A stretch of DNA of 38,720 nucleotides. It comes from Setaria digitata (taxonomy: Eukaryota > Nematoda > Chromadorea > Rhabditida > Setariidae). Below, piece after piece: positions 12,458-23,474 of the stretch. Below the pieces are notes generated by a model. It made no database searches and was not told the DNA's origin. It saw nothing but the letters and a program-made list of their open reading frames with translations. The translations under genes and the position numbers were made by a program. Positions within the stretch are counted from its first letter, which is position 1, and every line of letters starts with the position of its first letter. The DNA lies in assembly GCA_003640385.1 (NCBI GenBank), contig RCAB01000558.1, forward strand, positions 1-38,720. Direction: 5' to 3'.

Positions 12458-13855
12458 CTCAGAAATCTTGTCTACTCGGAAATGGATTTTTTTTCTTAAA
12501 TCTTGTCAGGACCACATTTGTTTCATTATTGTTGTTATTTGAGTTCAAAGAACTGAGTTTCCTGTCAGTTGGAGATTTAAGTTTTGATTTTTAGCCTGGT
12601 GAAATATTGTTACTGTTGTTCCCGATTTATTGATTATCATTGCAAATTTTTCAATAGTGATAAAACACTATTTCGTTCACCGTTCATCTTTTTTCTTCCG
12701 CCAATTGCCGGAATGTAAGGCTAAACTTCATAGTCTCTAATAAACCATTTAGTTTTTATTAAAGAATTTTAATTTTGCCTTGTCGTATCGATGCTCACAA
12801 GTGGTTTGCTTATATAAAATTGGAGCTATTTTGTTATTCTGCGATTTTCTATTAAATTTCAAGAGAATAGAATAGAAATTCCCTTAAATATTTTAGTTCT
12901 ATTTCAGCAATAACACATAGAAAACTAGTTTCCTGATAAAAAGTTTAGTAGAAATCACTTTGTTTTATTTTATAGTGGACGACTTTAGTTGGAAGTAAGG
13001 ATTTCTTTTAAAACTTTTTTTAAATAGCGCAATTACGAATGAATATTTATTGATATCATTGATGCAGCACAATCTTTTAACATCGTCTTTATTAGGTTAT
13101 CTTTCGTGCTCCTTTTCGATGCCCGAAATTTCTTTGATTAGTATCAACTAGGAAATGTTCAAGTGGTAAGAAAATTTTCTTTTAAAATTTTTTATTTAGA
13201 AGAGAAATTCCCCGAAGAAAAAATAACTGCAGAAACATAAAGTAATGATTAGAAATTATAGCATAAAGATAATAATCACATTATACAAGTGCATTCAAAT
13301 ATTTTGTAATGCTACATATATATATATAATAAAATTACAAGCACAAAAAAAATGCATCACAACTTTCTCTCTCTCTATTCCCTTTCATAGATATTTTGAA
13401 TAACAGAGGAAGATGAAATTTCTTTATATTAGTTAGGATTTCAAAGCTTCGCTTTTATCTTTCCAGTTAACAATACGGCACTCTTGCAAAAGAAACAGTT
13501 TTTAGAATCTGAATATTCTGAATTCAGCGTTGTTATATTCTTCCCGTATCTTCAACTGTTATTTTTGTGGCAAATAGAATCTCAAACAATCCACGACAGT
13601 TCAGACCATCGAATAAATCAAAAAGTATCTTTTCATATTACTTTTTTCTTTTTACCGTAAGTGTTCAAAGAATGAGTATTAAAATAGCTGATTTAAATCT
13701 TAGCTTTCATCTTTCTAAAATTTGAGTTATTTTTCTTGAATTTTTTTTGATATTGTGAAGTCTTGATTTAATAAGTCTGGTTTACTTTAAAATGATATAA
13801 AAAGAAAGAAGAAAGCATACTGCTAACTTGACACGACAGATCACAGAAAGCTCAG
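12458..13855. other. Intergenic spacer between convergent genes
   Basis: There is no supportable exon on either strand. The region lies between the 3' end of IER3IP1 (plus) and that of the perilipin-like gene (minus), so it should contain two 3' UTRs. A short TA run is at about 13316-13330 and a CTCTCT run at about 13364-13376. Confidence 0.45.
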
Positions 13856-16324
13856 TCATTCATTAACTTGTTTACCATCAACAGATTCCACACCTCCTGA
13901 ATGAGAACTACCACTGTGGTCTATATAGTCCGTTAACCACTGCAGTAAATCAATTAGACGGTCATGAGCTTCCTTGAGAACCTGTAAATCACTTTTCTTT
14001 TTTCGTTATTTAAGAATTGAAAAAAAAAAGAAAAGAAAAAACGAATTCCGAAATCGCACTATTTTTGAAATCACACATAATTTTTAAAATGCAACTCCGA
14101 AAAAAAAAAGACGTTAAAGACGTCAAACTTACCTCATCTTTCAACTCATGCACATTATTCGCTTCCATCAGCTTTCCGTTTAATTTTTCGATATAAGATA
14201 TTAAAGTGGCTAATTTATTTGTAGCTTGCTCACTCAATACCTAAAGTATGAAAGTAAAGCAAACACTTCACAGCGAATGCTTAATTAAGTATTACAATAT
14301 TTTATTTTCTTTTACTATCAAAACATTCTTTATAAACATTCTTTTATTTCTTTTCTTTTATAAAAGCAATTACTAAACGGAAAGATTACTGTGTCAAAAG
14401 TTAGAGAAAAGGATAAGTGACCAATCTTTAAGAAAATGGCCAGAAATTAATAGAAAAGAAAATCCGGTTTCTTCGTAAAGAAAACATAACGTTTTTTCCT
14501 TTCCTCAATTAATTTTAACGTAGTATATCCATATTACAAAATTACTTTTCCACTGGTTTCTTCCAATATACGAAGTCTTTCTGGTAAAATAGAGGAAGTT
14601 CGTTGCAAATAACACATCAGCATCTCTTCAGGATTCTTCTTTAACCGTTCTCCCTCCATCTCTAAAGATACCTTCAGCTCATCCAGTGATGTCCGCAACT
14701 CTCCAACTTTACCAACAACCCACGATTTATTCTTCCGTACCATGTCAGCCTGGAACTTGAAACGCGATAACAAAATTCATTTTTTAGCCATTTTTCTGAA
14801 GTAATATATCAAATTCCTGCAATATATCAACATTTCTTTCGAGATATTATCTCATTTTCTTGCAATATATCAATTTCTCTTTTTAGCCATTTCTTCAAGC
14901 AATAGATCAATTTGCTGCAAAATTTTTGCAGAATTCAGGTCTCACAAAATTAATTTTTTTCCTATCCCATATGTAAAAAAATTTTACATTGGCATTTATT
15001 TCTGGCCATAGTGGTAAGAATAATAGCCTCTTCGGAACCTTGGATTTTATGAAACTATTTAATGCAAAATAAATTTAGATCCCTTCCATTTCAAATGTAA
15101 GTTTATGCAGGAAACTTTCGAAACGGCCCCAAAAACTAGTATTTACTTTTGTAAGAAAATAAAAACCATACCAGTGAAAGTGAGTTACTCAAGCACTCAA
15201 CAATACCATGTGGATCAAATCGTGCCCAATGAAACCCTTCAGCACGATTCATCGAATTTTCCAAAATACGATGACTAAGATCTTGAAAGCGATTCCAAGG
15301 TGTTTTTTCGGTATCACCTCTTTCGGGTGATATACCCATTTTCGAATGAGCTACTCTGTTGGCTTCATCCAAAAAGCGATTTGCTTGTTCTTCAACCTTC
15401 TCCTTAAAGCGTATCTTCACTTCTTTTTTTTTTTTTTTATTTACTCCCAGCTCTCAAAAATAAATTCTTACTATGTAACTCTCAAAAAAGACTAATTACT
15501 TATCCTAAATTGATTTCGTTCGGTGCTGAAATTAATAACGGATTCTACTTCATCCTTCTTTACCTGTCTCTTTTTTTTCTTTTGTTTTTGAGAATACTTT
15601 TGAAAATTTATCATCTACTCCACTTCGTAAAGTTTCTACTACCAAAAAATACTGGCAAGAAAATTAGGATCTCCATATAATCAAGGTTAGCGAATATCTT
15701 GAATTGAGTTAACTGTGAACAGAATTCAATCATTTCAACAAGTATTCCATTATCGAATTCGACGCCATTCTTAACTCTTAAGATGAATTTAATAGAAAGA
15801 AGACAAATTTGTGATAAAAAGACGATAAATTTTACCTCCCACTTTCATCAACATAACAGAGAACTTACTCGTGAAATTTGTACCTTTTCGGACAAATCGG
15901 ATACCATTTGCCGAGCTGTTACTTGGGCATTCTATAAAATTTAGGCTATCATTAAATGTGGTCAATTATCGTTTAAAATTCGTACTTTAATTGTTACTTA
16001 CGTTTGAAAAGAACCTTCGTAATTACCAATTAAATACTCCGAACTATTTGAAAATTATTTGAGAAATTACAAAAAAGTAAAAGGCTAAAACAAAAGAGCG
16101 AGTAGTGTTTACACTATCTATACTATAGTAAATAGTAGTGATGCTTCAAATTTCTTTATGATTGATGTAAGTGCATACAAACAAATTCATTAATTAATTA
16201 CTTGCTAAAGAAGAATTTCATATTAATACCTAATGTTTGCTTCGACATAATAGTAAAGTCACTGCTAATGTACGTTTACATTAGTATTAATTAAAACAAT
16301 GTTTTCAATAGATTCATCGTCCAT
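13856..16324 (-). CDS. Helix-rich protein resembling the perilipin C-terminal half
   Basis: Minus-strand exons 16324-16280, 15936-15874 (approximate), 15450-15172, 14749-14546, 14240-14133 and 13981-13856 all keep phase 0 and give about 274 residues. The last four exons are secure by splice sites and base composition. The first, starting MDDESIENIV, is less certain. The protein has no signal peptide or membrane span. It is amphipathic-helical: RFQDLSHRILENSMNRAEGF, then WVVGKVGELRTSLDELK, then long Leu/Glu/Lys helices and an acidic, Ser/Gly-rich tail. The order and spacing recall perilipin helix bundles (a TKLHSRAY-like segment, then a Trp-led helix, then a final helix ending LLQWLTDYI). Perilipins coat lipid droplets, and nematodes have one. 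I see no PAT domain, so either upstream exons are missing or the identity is wrong. A run of five Lys codons at the start of exon 3 could instead be intron. The assignment rests on recall only. Confidence 0.6.
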
Positions 16325-16406
16325 TCTACTGTAGTGTAAACAGACTTTTCCTGATTTAGCATCGAAAGTATTGAAAACAATTTTCTAATTAAATAGTTTT
16401 CTTTTA

Positions 16407-16520
16407 CTAGCAACGATATTTATTTGAACAGTATGTTCCTAATAGACGGCTATACATGGACTGCAGATCATCATAAACTTTCAGTTGATGCATTCGATTC
16501 CCCGAGACATAGTACGGCAT
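16407..16520 (-). other. Coding-like island, possible first or last exon
   Basis: A 37-codon frame starting MPYYVSGNRMHQLKVYDDLQ and ending in TAG is clearly less AT-rich than its flanks. It follows a GAG acceptor-like site one base before the ATG. A second frame is also open for 16 codons if entered at phase 0. It may be the 5' exon of the perilipin-like gene, whose first exon lies just below, or an alternative 3' exon of the membrane protein just above. I found no donor that joins it cleanly to either. Confidence 0.35.
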
Positions 16521-16649
16521 CCTCAATATTTCAGGTTAAAAAAAATTTCGGCAGACTAATCACACATTATATAAATAACAATAACTTTTTATTGCTTAGC
16601 TCTTAATTTCCGAATTTCTTCGAATATTATGCTAGCTGCTTTCTATTTA

Positions 16650-17551
16650 TTAAATATCTTGTTTTAGCAAAAAAGCAAATATAAGGCTTGAAATACGAAC
16701 TGATGCTGATGTTGAGGCATGTTCAAGTACATTTTTCCCACTAATTAGAGCATTGAAGAGAAAAGTAACGATAGCGATAAAAAGCGTTAAGTTGAGTTGT
16801 GCTAATATCACGATAATACCAAGTCCAAATGTTAGTATCGTTTCCAGTATATGCTTTGCTTGGCCTAAAAATAAATTTTTATCGAATTGAAAAATATTCT
16901 GATTAGTCAGCATCCTAAGGAAATTAAAGGATTCGCGTTTTTTTTTTTGCAATGAAATTTAAATTTGATCGCCCGGAATTTAGCTTTCTTTTGCAGTGAT
17001 GAATAATCGGAGTAATTTTAATGATTAGAAATTCCTTTAGTATTTCGATAAATTTGATGTTAATCTGATAAAGTTTAAGCCAATTTAAGTTCGATATAAA
17101 CATACCATTCATGTTAGCGCGGTAATATCGATTATAAAGATCCAGCGAATGAACATAGGCGACTTTGAAACCTTCTTCAATTTTGCCAAATGTTTTTTCC
17201 AAATTTTTACTACTATGTTTGATTTGATTGTATATTACAAGAATCTGAATGAGATAAAACAAGAGAGTAGTAGGAAATGTTTCACAAGCATACAATAAGA
17301 ATAACTGCTGCATATTATGTAGGTAAAATAATAGCTGCATAATATAAGGCAAACAAAATATGAAAAAAAAGACATATGAGTAAATGCAATCTTACCTGTT
17401 GAATAATAACAAACGAACATAGGTACTGAATGAACTGATCTATCGTAATGCATAAATTTTCATCCGAATAAGTATGCTTTGCTTTATGCGTTGTTTTTAA
17501 TCGTTCATCCATTTCCGTTGTTGTCGTTCGAATAAAATGATAAAAAGCAAT
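16650..17551 (-). CDS. Small two-pass membrane protein, unrecognised
   Basis: Three minus-strand exons, 17551-17396, 17244-17106 and 16864-16650 (TAA), join in phase to 169 codons. The first exon follows a strong TTTTCAG acceptor. Its first in-frame ATG is at 17512, giving a 156-residue product if that acceptor takes a spliced leader. Otherwise an upstream exon is missing. The N-terminal half is hydrophilic (MDERLKTTHKAKHTYSDENL), then mostly helical with SLDLYNRYYRANMNG. Two adjacent membrane spans follow near residues 95-135 of the short form (TFGLGIIVILAQLNLTLFIA and FIAIVTFLFNALI), then a Ser/Thr-rich tail. Exon 2 could begin earlier, at 17338, which would insert extra hydrophobic residues; I chose the stronger CTCATTCAG site. 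No family is recognised. It lies upstream of, and in the same direction as, the perilipin-like gene. Confidence 0.55.
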
Positions 17552-18797
17552 CTGAAAAGAAATTTTTTTTTTCCATGAAACTAAGAAGAGAAAAAAAAAA
17601 CATATAGGTAGGTGTTCAGAATGGGTATTATTTTAAAGTTTGCCCTTAAACAAGTAATTTTTTTCCTGCTGCAAAAAAATTAGATTAACAAAAAATATGT
17701 AATTAAACAACGAAATAGACCACAAAGGCCACTGAGAATCTCTTCGAGATCTTTTATTTGTTTTAAGAGATATTAACGAAAAAAAATACGTACTTCAAAA
17801 CTATTCTACTTTTGATATGATTATTTTTTACAATCATTCACATCACCAACATTTGATATTTCTTAGCTCAATTGAATTTTTGCTCATCCTGTGATCTGAT
17901 TCATGATTCACTCACTCATTTTTTCGTTCTCTTCTTTTCTTTTTTATAAAATTTGGAGCAGTTAGTGAAGGAAAATAACGACTCAATATGAAGCATATTA
18001 TTACATAACTGTTTCAGATATAGCCGTTGTTTCAAAAATTAAAACTATTTTAATAAAATTCCTATAATAAAATCATGATATTTTGGGCGACAATTTCTGT
18101 AATCATTCAATGATAGGTAATTTCAAATTCAGTTAAACAGTAAGAATTCTCACCATAAGCAACAGATGAATGCATCAGCAAAAAAGAAAAGCATTAGCAA
18201 TATCAGGAACGGTTACATATCATGAAGAATTTTTCAAGATAACAATAAATTAAGAATAATAATTTTAAATAATTTTTGAAGAACTCAACAACGTTTAAAA
18301 TTTAATGATTCACCGATTAACTTGCTATTTTTTAAGCAATTTATATAAAAGCGTTTCTATTGATTATTTTTTAGGAAATTTTTGAAAGAAAACAGTTGTT
18401 CCGTTACAGTACAAAACAAGGTGTGAGTGCAAGAAGGACGAAAATGAGAAGTGTAATTCAGGATAAATGAATTTTTTCAGATAAATGTTTTCTCGAATGT
18501 ATTTATCCTGTTTAGATTACAGTCGGTATGTTCATTTTTATAAGTAATAAGATTGGAATCCTGAAAGAGAGAGGATAGTGTCAAATAAAATTGAGAGAAG
18601 GATGTTCAAATGATTAAACTGAAGAGGCCAATAAAAAAATCAAAAATAAAGAAACTAAATGTGTAAACGTATTTGCTAAGCAGATAAAACAATAAGTACA
18701 TCAAGAACTCATCGTGCATTTTTCTCAACAGCTATTATTTTCCAAACAAAAAAAAAAAAAAAAAATGTAGAGAATTTGCAGAACTGTAGTCAGCAGA
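17552..18797. other. Intergenic region between divergent genes
   Basis: I searched both strands for further exons of the membrane protein and found none that keeps phase. A poly-A run is at about 18750-18765. The stretch should carry the promoters of both divergent genes. Confidence 0.4.
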
Positions 18798-20160
18798 ATG
18801 GGTAAAAGTAAGGGGAAAGAAGTAGGAACGATTCCTTCTACAACAACGATCGGATCAAATAAGGTTCATTTACGAATTTTAAAAATTAGATGAGAAAACA
18901 GCAAGCAAATGATAAAAATTTGCTGGCAATTAAATTTACTGCAAAAGAAAAAGAAAAAATAATTGTTGGAGTCGAACCCGATATTTAATAACACTGGACA
19001 ATACTAAAGACTTCAGGATTTTCAGGAAAAACTGGAAGATCCTATATCAATGAATAAAAATGGTGAAATCATACTTCGAATACATGCAAAACCCAATGCA
19101 AAAGCAACACGTGTCATAGGTGCGCTTAACAATTAAATACTAATTAGCATATAATTACTTATCAATGCAAGCAATTATTTGATCATTTGACAATTATTAA
19201 TTACGATTAACTCAACGAAAAAGCAAAATTAGATTTGTACTAATAAGTAACGAGTATTTCAGTCGTATTTCAATTACCACCATTTTCGGCGATAGTTTTT
19301 TTTTTCCTTCAAACAAAAAGGACCATCTAACCTATCTTACTATAGTATGATTTTTTTATTTTTTTTTTTTAACTCTAAAATAACACTTTTAATTTCATTT
19401 CATACATTTCTCCGAATGAGATTAAACTTGCTATTGCGGCACCAGCACGTGATGGTCAAGCAAACGAAGTATTAATTAACGCTATGATGGACATTCTGGA
19501 ATTGCATAAAAGTGAAATTATATTTGATACGGTAGAGTATATTTATACTTTATCATCTGGTATAGAAGTAACTATAGTAGTAAAGAAAGTGGAACAAGGT
19601 GTAATAGATGACCAAAAGCTCTAACAAGCAAGAGATCCAGGACATTACAGAGTGAATAATTTTAGAATGAACTGAAGAAAAAATGCGTCTACCTAAATTC
19701 AATAAATAAATGTGGAAAATTCATTATGCTTCGATTATACAGAAACTTTCTGCACCTTTAAAAAGTCCAAATTCCGAAGAAATTTTTTTGATTAATGATA
19801 ATAAAAAATCGAACAAAGCATTTATGTTTAATCAATTAAAAAAAGAAATTAATATGGGAAATCACAAAGCAAAGTTTAGAGTTCACACTGAATAATGTGA
19901 GAAGTTACAATTTCTTTTTCTTTGCTCCAATATTTTAAAGGGTAAACAATGATTGTTTGGTGTTCACTTTATGTAATCTTTAATCAATCACCTAATGCGA
20001 AATGCGAAAAAGACAAAAAAACGAAAAGTAAACTGTTAGAGTGAATATTATTTTACAGGGTGTTCGGTCAAGGTTAAAGATATTACGATTGCTTAGCAAA
20101 CGTATCAGTTTGGAAGAAGTACGCGAGAAATTGAGAAAAAACGCCAATGAAAACAGATAG
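18798..20160 (+). CDS. DUF167 / YggU family protein (C15orf40-like)
   Basis: Exons 18798-18863, 19026-19119, about 19404-19531 and 20059-20160 (TAG) give 129 residues, against about 126 for human C15orf40. The order of motifs matches the family: a Lys-rich start (MGKSKGKEVG), IILRIHAKPNAKATRVI, NEIKLAIAAPARDGQANEVL, then GVRSRLKILRLL in the last exon (family GGKSREKVVKLL), and an acidic/basic helix ending NANENR. The molecular function of the family is not established. The exon 2-3 junction is odd. No AG lies where exon 3 should begin. The frame and family alignment point to entry after TTTCAT at 19403, a non-AG acceptor or a base error. A 32-base alternative exon at 19263-19294 would also keep phase but inserts unrelated residues. 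Reading through the exon 3 donor would add 30 codons ending at 19624. Confidence 0.85.
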
Positions 20161-21743
20161 AAACTTCGTCGCATTATTGTTGACCTATATTTATGAATGC
20201 CACTGATTCTACTTTGTACTTTTTTCAAAGTTTGTACTGTCAAGAAAATTTAATGTCTGCATTTGAAACTCATAAATATCACCAGTTTCCATTCGGAAAG
20301 TCTTCCCTCACCTGTCCCTTTTTCCAAGAAGAAAGTTAAATTTTACGGCATATGAGCCACTTACCCAACTTTATTAATCTCTATAGTCACATCTCCACAA
20401 ATGATTGACACGAAGCAAACGACAAACATAATAGTAAAAAATAGCATTATTAAAATTGGAATTAATTTCTCAAAATGCAAGAAATTAAACGACTCACTGT
20501 CAATTATAGCTAAAGAAAACTATAAAGAACTAATACCTACCATCAAATAACTAAATGGAAATATTACCAACTAGGCTCAACTTCAGCTTTTGATATTTAA
20601 AAAAGAAAAAAATCTTAATTATTATGTGTGTATTAGATAGCAACTCTGAATCGGATCTGTTCACAACAAACAAAAAAATGCTGGCAGCATAAACTGCCCA
20701 AATATTTTTATTTGAATCAAATCAGTATAAGTGCATGAAATGTACAGTAGCATCAATTAATAAAAGTGATATAATAAATGTGCACTAAGAACTTGTAATC
20801 ATTTGGATAAAAATGGAAAAGGAAGGAAAATATTAAATAAAAAAAAGACTACAATATAACTGATATGCATAAATGAGAAACTTGGGAAAATGAAAGATCA
20901 ACGGGAACATCGAGTCAAAATATTAATACAATTATACTATCACTAATGTACGTAGCGATATATGCAATAATGCAATCATATAGTGCTAAGAATTACAAGT
21001 TTTAAACAAATTTGCAAAAATCAAATTGTATTATCATAGTAATCTAAGGTCTGTTCCACGTCAATCCTTCCTGCGGATATAGTGCAGGAAAAAGTGCCCC
21101 ATGTTAGAGACAATATAGAAAAGCGCAATTAAACTGAAAATCAATTCAATTCAAAGCCAAAAGTTCATTTCTGTAACAAAGGAGATTTAAAAATCTGGTA
21201 AAAGCTTTCAAAACTCACTTTCTGCACCAAAAAAAACTAGAAAAGCAATTTTACTTTCTTCGACTGCTTGCTAGAAATGTAAAAACTTGCGAGCGGAAAT
21301 GAGAAATCACGCTGAAGAAATCCCATCACTCTAAAAATTCACAGCACCCGAACAAATAGACATTTTGCAGATAATCGTTCACGTTTTAAAACAGCAGAAA
21401 CAGTAGCATAACTTCCAGAGTCGGCCAAAAAACAGGACTAAGTATATATATTTACAATAAGAGAAACGGTGTACCAAGTCCAACGGCAATACATTTACAA
21501 AATAAGCGAGTAAAAATTGCCCAAAAACTACAAAAATAAAGAAAATCCAGCTTCACCGAATTTAAGGTCTCATCTTTGTATAACCGCTGCATTTTTTCTT
21601 TTTTTTTTTTTTTTTGACAACACTGGGATTATTCAAAATCGCAATACGAAGCAGGGTTGATTTTTAAGCCACTTAAAGTGGATAATTACAAATTAAAACT
21701 ACTTGAAAAAAAAAGTGTTAACAAATCCAGGGAAATGTAATAA
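20161..21743. other. Intergenic spacer, AT-rich
   Basis: I see no gene or RNA structure. A purely intronic-looking composition and a T-run at about 21597-21615 are the only features. Confidence 0.45.
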
Positions 21744-21968
21744 ATCGATCTCGGCAACGTTTCTTTCGCTGCTGTTCAAGTGGATGACCTCATTAATAAA
21801 CCAAATATTCAAAATATTACTGAGCTAAAACAAGAAAAATTACTTGATATCCGAGAATATTTAATCTTTCTTTGTGGAAGTTCCATTGGAAATGTATATC
21901 TTCCTATGTCAAGGGCTACTCAAATCGGAGCTGCTCTTAAATTTTCCGAAGCATTTCTGTTTACATAA
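21744..21968 (+). other. Isolated coding-like block, possible gene remnant
   Basis: A 74-codon open block without an internal ATG near its start is bounded by TAATAA immediately upstream and TAA downstream. Codon choice and composition look protein-coding: IDLGNVSFAAVQVDDLINK, then helix-like ITELKQEKLLDIREYLIFLC, then ATQIGAALKFSEAF. The order of a DD-containing segment, YLIFLCGSSIG and a xxQIGxAL motif recalls the squalene/phytoene synthase fold, as in NDUFAF6 or bacterial homologues. This is a weak resemblance from memory. No acceptor or donor flanks it, so it may be a degraded copy, an insertion of endosymbiont DNA, or an exon with unusual splicing. Confidence 0.3.
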
Positions 21969-21978
21969 TACTGGCGCT

Positions 21979-21984
21979 TTTATT
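21979..21984 (-). terminator. Likely polyadenylation signal of the CDC42 effector gene
   Basis: The minus strand reads AATAAA about 180 bases after the TAG stop at 22166. This would make the 3' UTR about 200 bases, ending beside the isolated coding-like block on the other strand. Confidence 0.45.
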
Positions 21985-22165
21985 TTTTTCAATGATAGCT
22001 ATCGTACTACGCTCTCGCTTTTCGTTCAGCATATAAGGAAGAGTTGCTGGCTTTGTGTAACGAAATATTTCAGTAACTTTAATCCTAAATTAATCAGTGC
22101 TTATATCCTTCAACTACATATAATTACACATAATTTTCGCATCCTAGGTAAGCGAATGAGAAAGC

Positions 22166-23224
22166 CTATAAAGAAGCAAAAGTTTGAAAACTACCTCTAA
22201 TAGGTATATCATTCGCTCGTAGATGCTGTGGTACCGGCAATGAGTATGAGTCATCACCCTTCGACCTGAGCAAGCAACTTACTGCATCGACCTCAAATTA
22301 AAATTTTGGAAGAAAAATCTTGATGTCTCAGATGCGTAAAAAGATAGTCGCTGAGGATCGAGAATGACTATATTTTCTCATATCTTAAGGTACTCATACT
22401 CAATAAAGAGAAACATTAGTTACTTGGACAGACTGTCAACTGATGCAAATTTTTCAAAGAAAAGGAGAAAACATATAACATATGCTCAAATTATTTGGAA
22501 AATGAAATAAATCAATATTTCGTGAAATGAAATCCAATAATAATAACATCTAAAAATAACGCTAAAAAATTACGTTGAATGTAGTGTTGAGATCATTTGC
22601 CCCCATATGTCCAATGTGTCGGAAATCCGTTGGACCGCCAATCATCGAACGATCTATCCTTATTCGGGCTATCTATAAAGAAATTTTCAGTTTGATACCA
22701 GTTGAATGACGGATCACTAAACTAAAGAGAACGACAGCCATTCAAAATCACAAATTCCAAAAAAAAAAGGAACTAAAAGAAAATATGTTTCTTTGCCTAA
22801 GATAATCAGTAAGAAGTGCTACAGTAGGACCATCCTTCATTCTTTCCTTGGAAATGAAAGTGCACAAATACATTTTTCAAACACAGTGATAGAGATTAGA
22901 ATCTTTGCTGGCAAAAATTAGTCACATATATCTATCTTAAAAACATAATTCTGACCAGTGGAAATAAATTTATACATTTTAGCTAATTGAAATTTTATCA
23001 AAGATATTTTAAATGACGAATTAAAATCTCCAAATCCTCAGTTAACAATGATTAAGAAACGAAGTCATCGAAATGATATCTTGGCCAACACTTTACAAAT
23101 ATACTACACGAATGAAATAGCAATAATGAAAGTTAACTGTCATATACTGTTATGGTTAGCGCACCTCTGATTGTGGCGAAATGCAACAGTTGAGAAACCA
23201 AAATCGTGGACTTCGTCGTATCAT
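22166..23224 (-). CDS. CDC42 small effector (CDC42SE/SPEC) homologue
   Basis: Three minus-strand exons, 23224-23165, 22672-22574 and 22291-22166 (TAG), all phase 0, give 94 residues. Human CDC42SE1/2 have about 79-84. These proteins bind GTP-loaded CDC42 through a short CRIB motif and sit at the plasma membrane through two palmitoylated cysteines near the N-terminus. Exon 1 has RFWFLNCCISPQ, matching family FWxxxNCCIAEQPQ, with the cysteine pair at 13-14. Exon 2 has [20 protein letters not shown] at about 23-42, the CRIB core (family [20 protein letters not shown]), then MGANDL. The last exon has LLRSKGDDSYSLPVP, like the family QMQSKGG tail. The two His of the CRIB core are present. The ATG has no in-frame alternative upstream before a stop. 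The antisense frame of exon 1 is also open and leucine-zipper-like, but that is a shadow. Confidence 0.9.
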
Positions 23225-23429
23225 AGCTTTAAAGGATAAAAATATGCAAACGGGTCAACAGGAACCAAAATTCTGATAGTAAGCTTATCGTATCGTTGTC
23301 GCCACCGACTGTTATCAGTGAACAGTGCCGATGTAAATTGACCAAAAGAGTGATCGTTCTGTCGGCATAGAACACCAAAACAGGTAATTGGGGATGACTG
23401 TTTGCTATCTCTGTCAAGCTAGCAATCTG
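23225..23429 (-). promoter_or_regulatory. 5' UTR exon and acceptor of the CDC42 effector gene
   Basis: A strong TTTTCTTCAG acceptor on the minus strand (AG at 23428-23427, exon from 23426) lies about 200 bases before the start codon, with GC content like an exon. It could be a spliced-leader site or the end of a 5' UTR intron. A 17-codon upstream ORF starting ATG CCG ACA lies within it, in another frame. Confidence 0.4.
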
Positions 23430-23473
23430 AAGAAAAAAAAAAAAAAGAAAAAGAACATACGGACCAAAAGGTT

Positions 23474-23474
23474 N
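23474..23474. other. Ambiguous base
   Basis: A single N at 23474 lies beside poly-T and near a partly duplicated ATACATAACA motif (about 23475-23484 and 23511-23520). As at 8654 and 11771, it probably marks an unresolved low-complexity join. Confidence 0.8.

Noticed and set aside
16424..16606. 60-codon plus-strand frame
   Set aside because: It is antisense to the minus-strand coding-like island at 16407-16520, which has the better acceptor and residue composition.
19532..19624. Direct continuation of DUF167 exon 3 to TAA
   Set aside because: The family motif GVRSRLKIL follows immediately in the exon at 20059, so the extension is intron read-through, though it could exist as a retained-intron form.
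19710..19895. 61-codon plus-strand frame
   Set aside because: It lies wholly inside the last intron of the DUF167 gene. The composition is intron-like and the true last exon is at 20059-20160.
23165..23270. Plus-strand coiled-coil frame (EMQQLRNQNRGLRRII...) resembling the tail of FGFR1OP2/SIKE proteins
   Set aside because: It is the exact antisense of exon 1 and the 5' UTR of the CDC42 effector gene, whose three exons join in phase and match a family along their length. No other SIKE-like exon was found.
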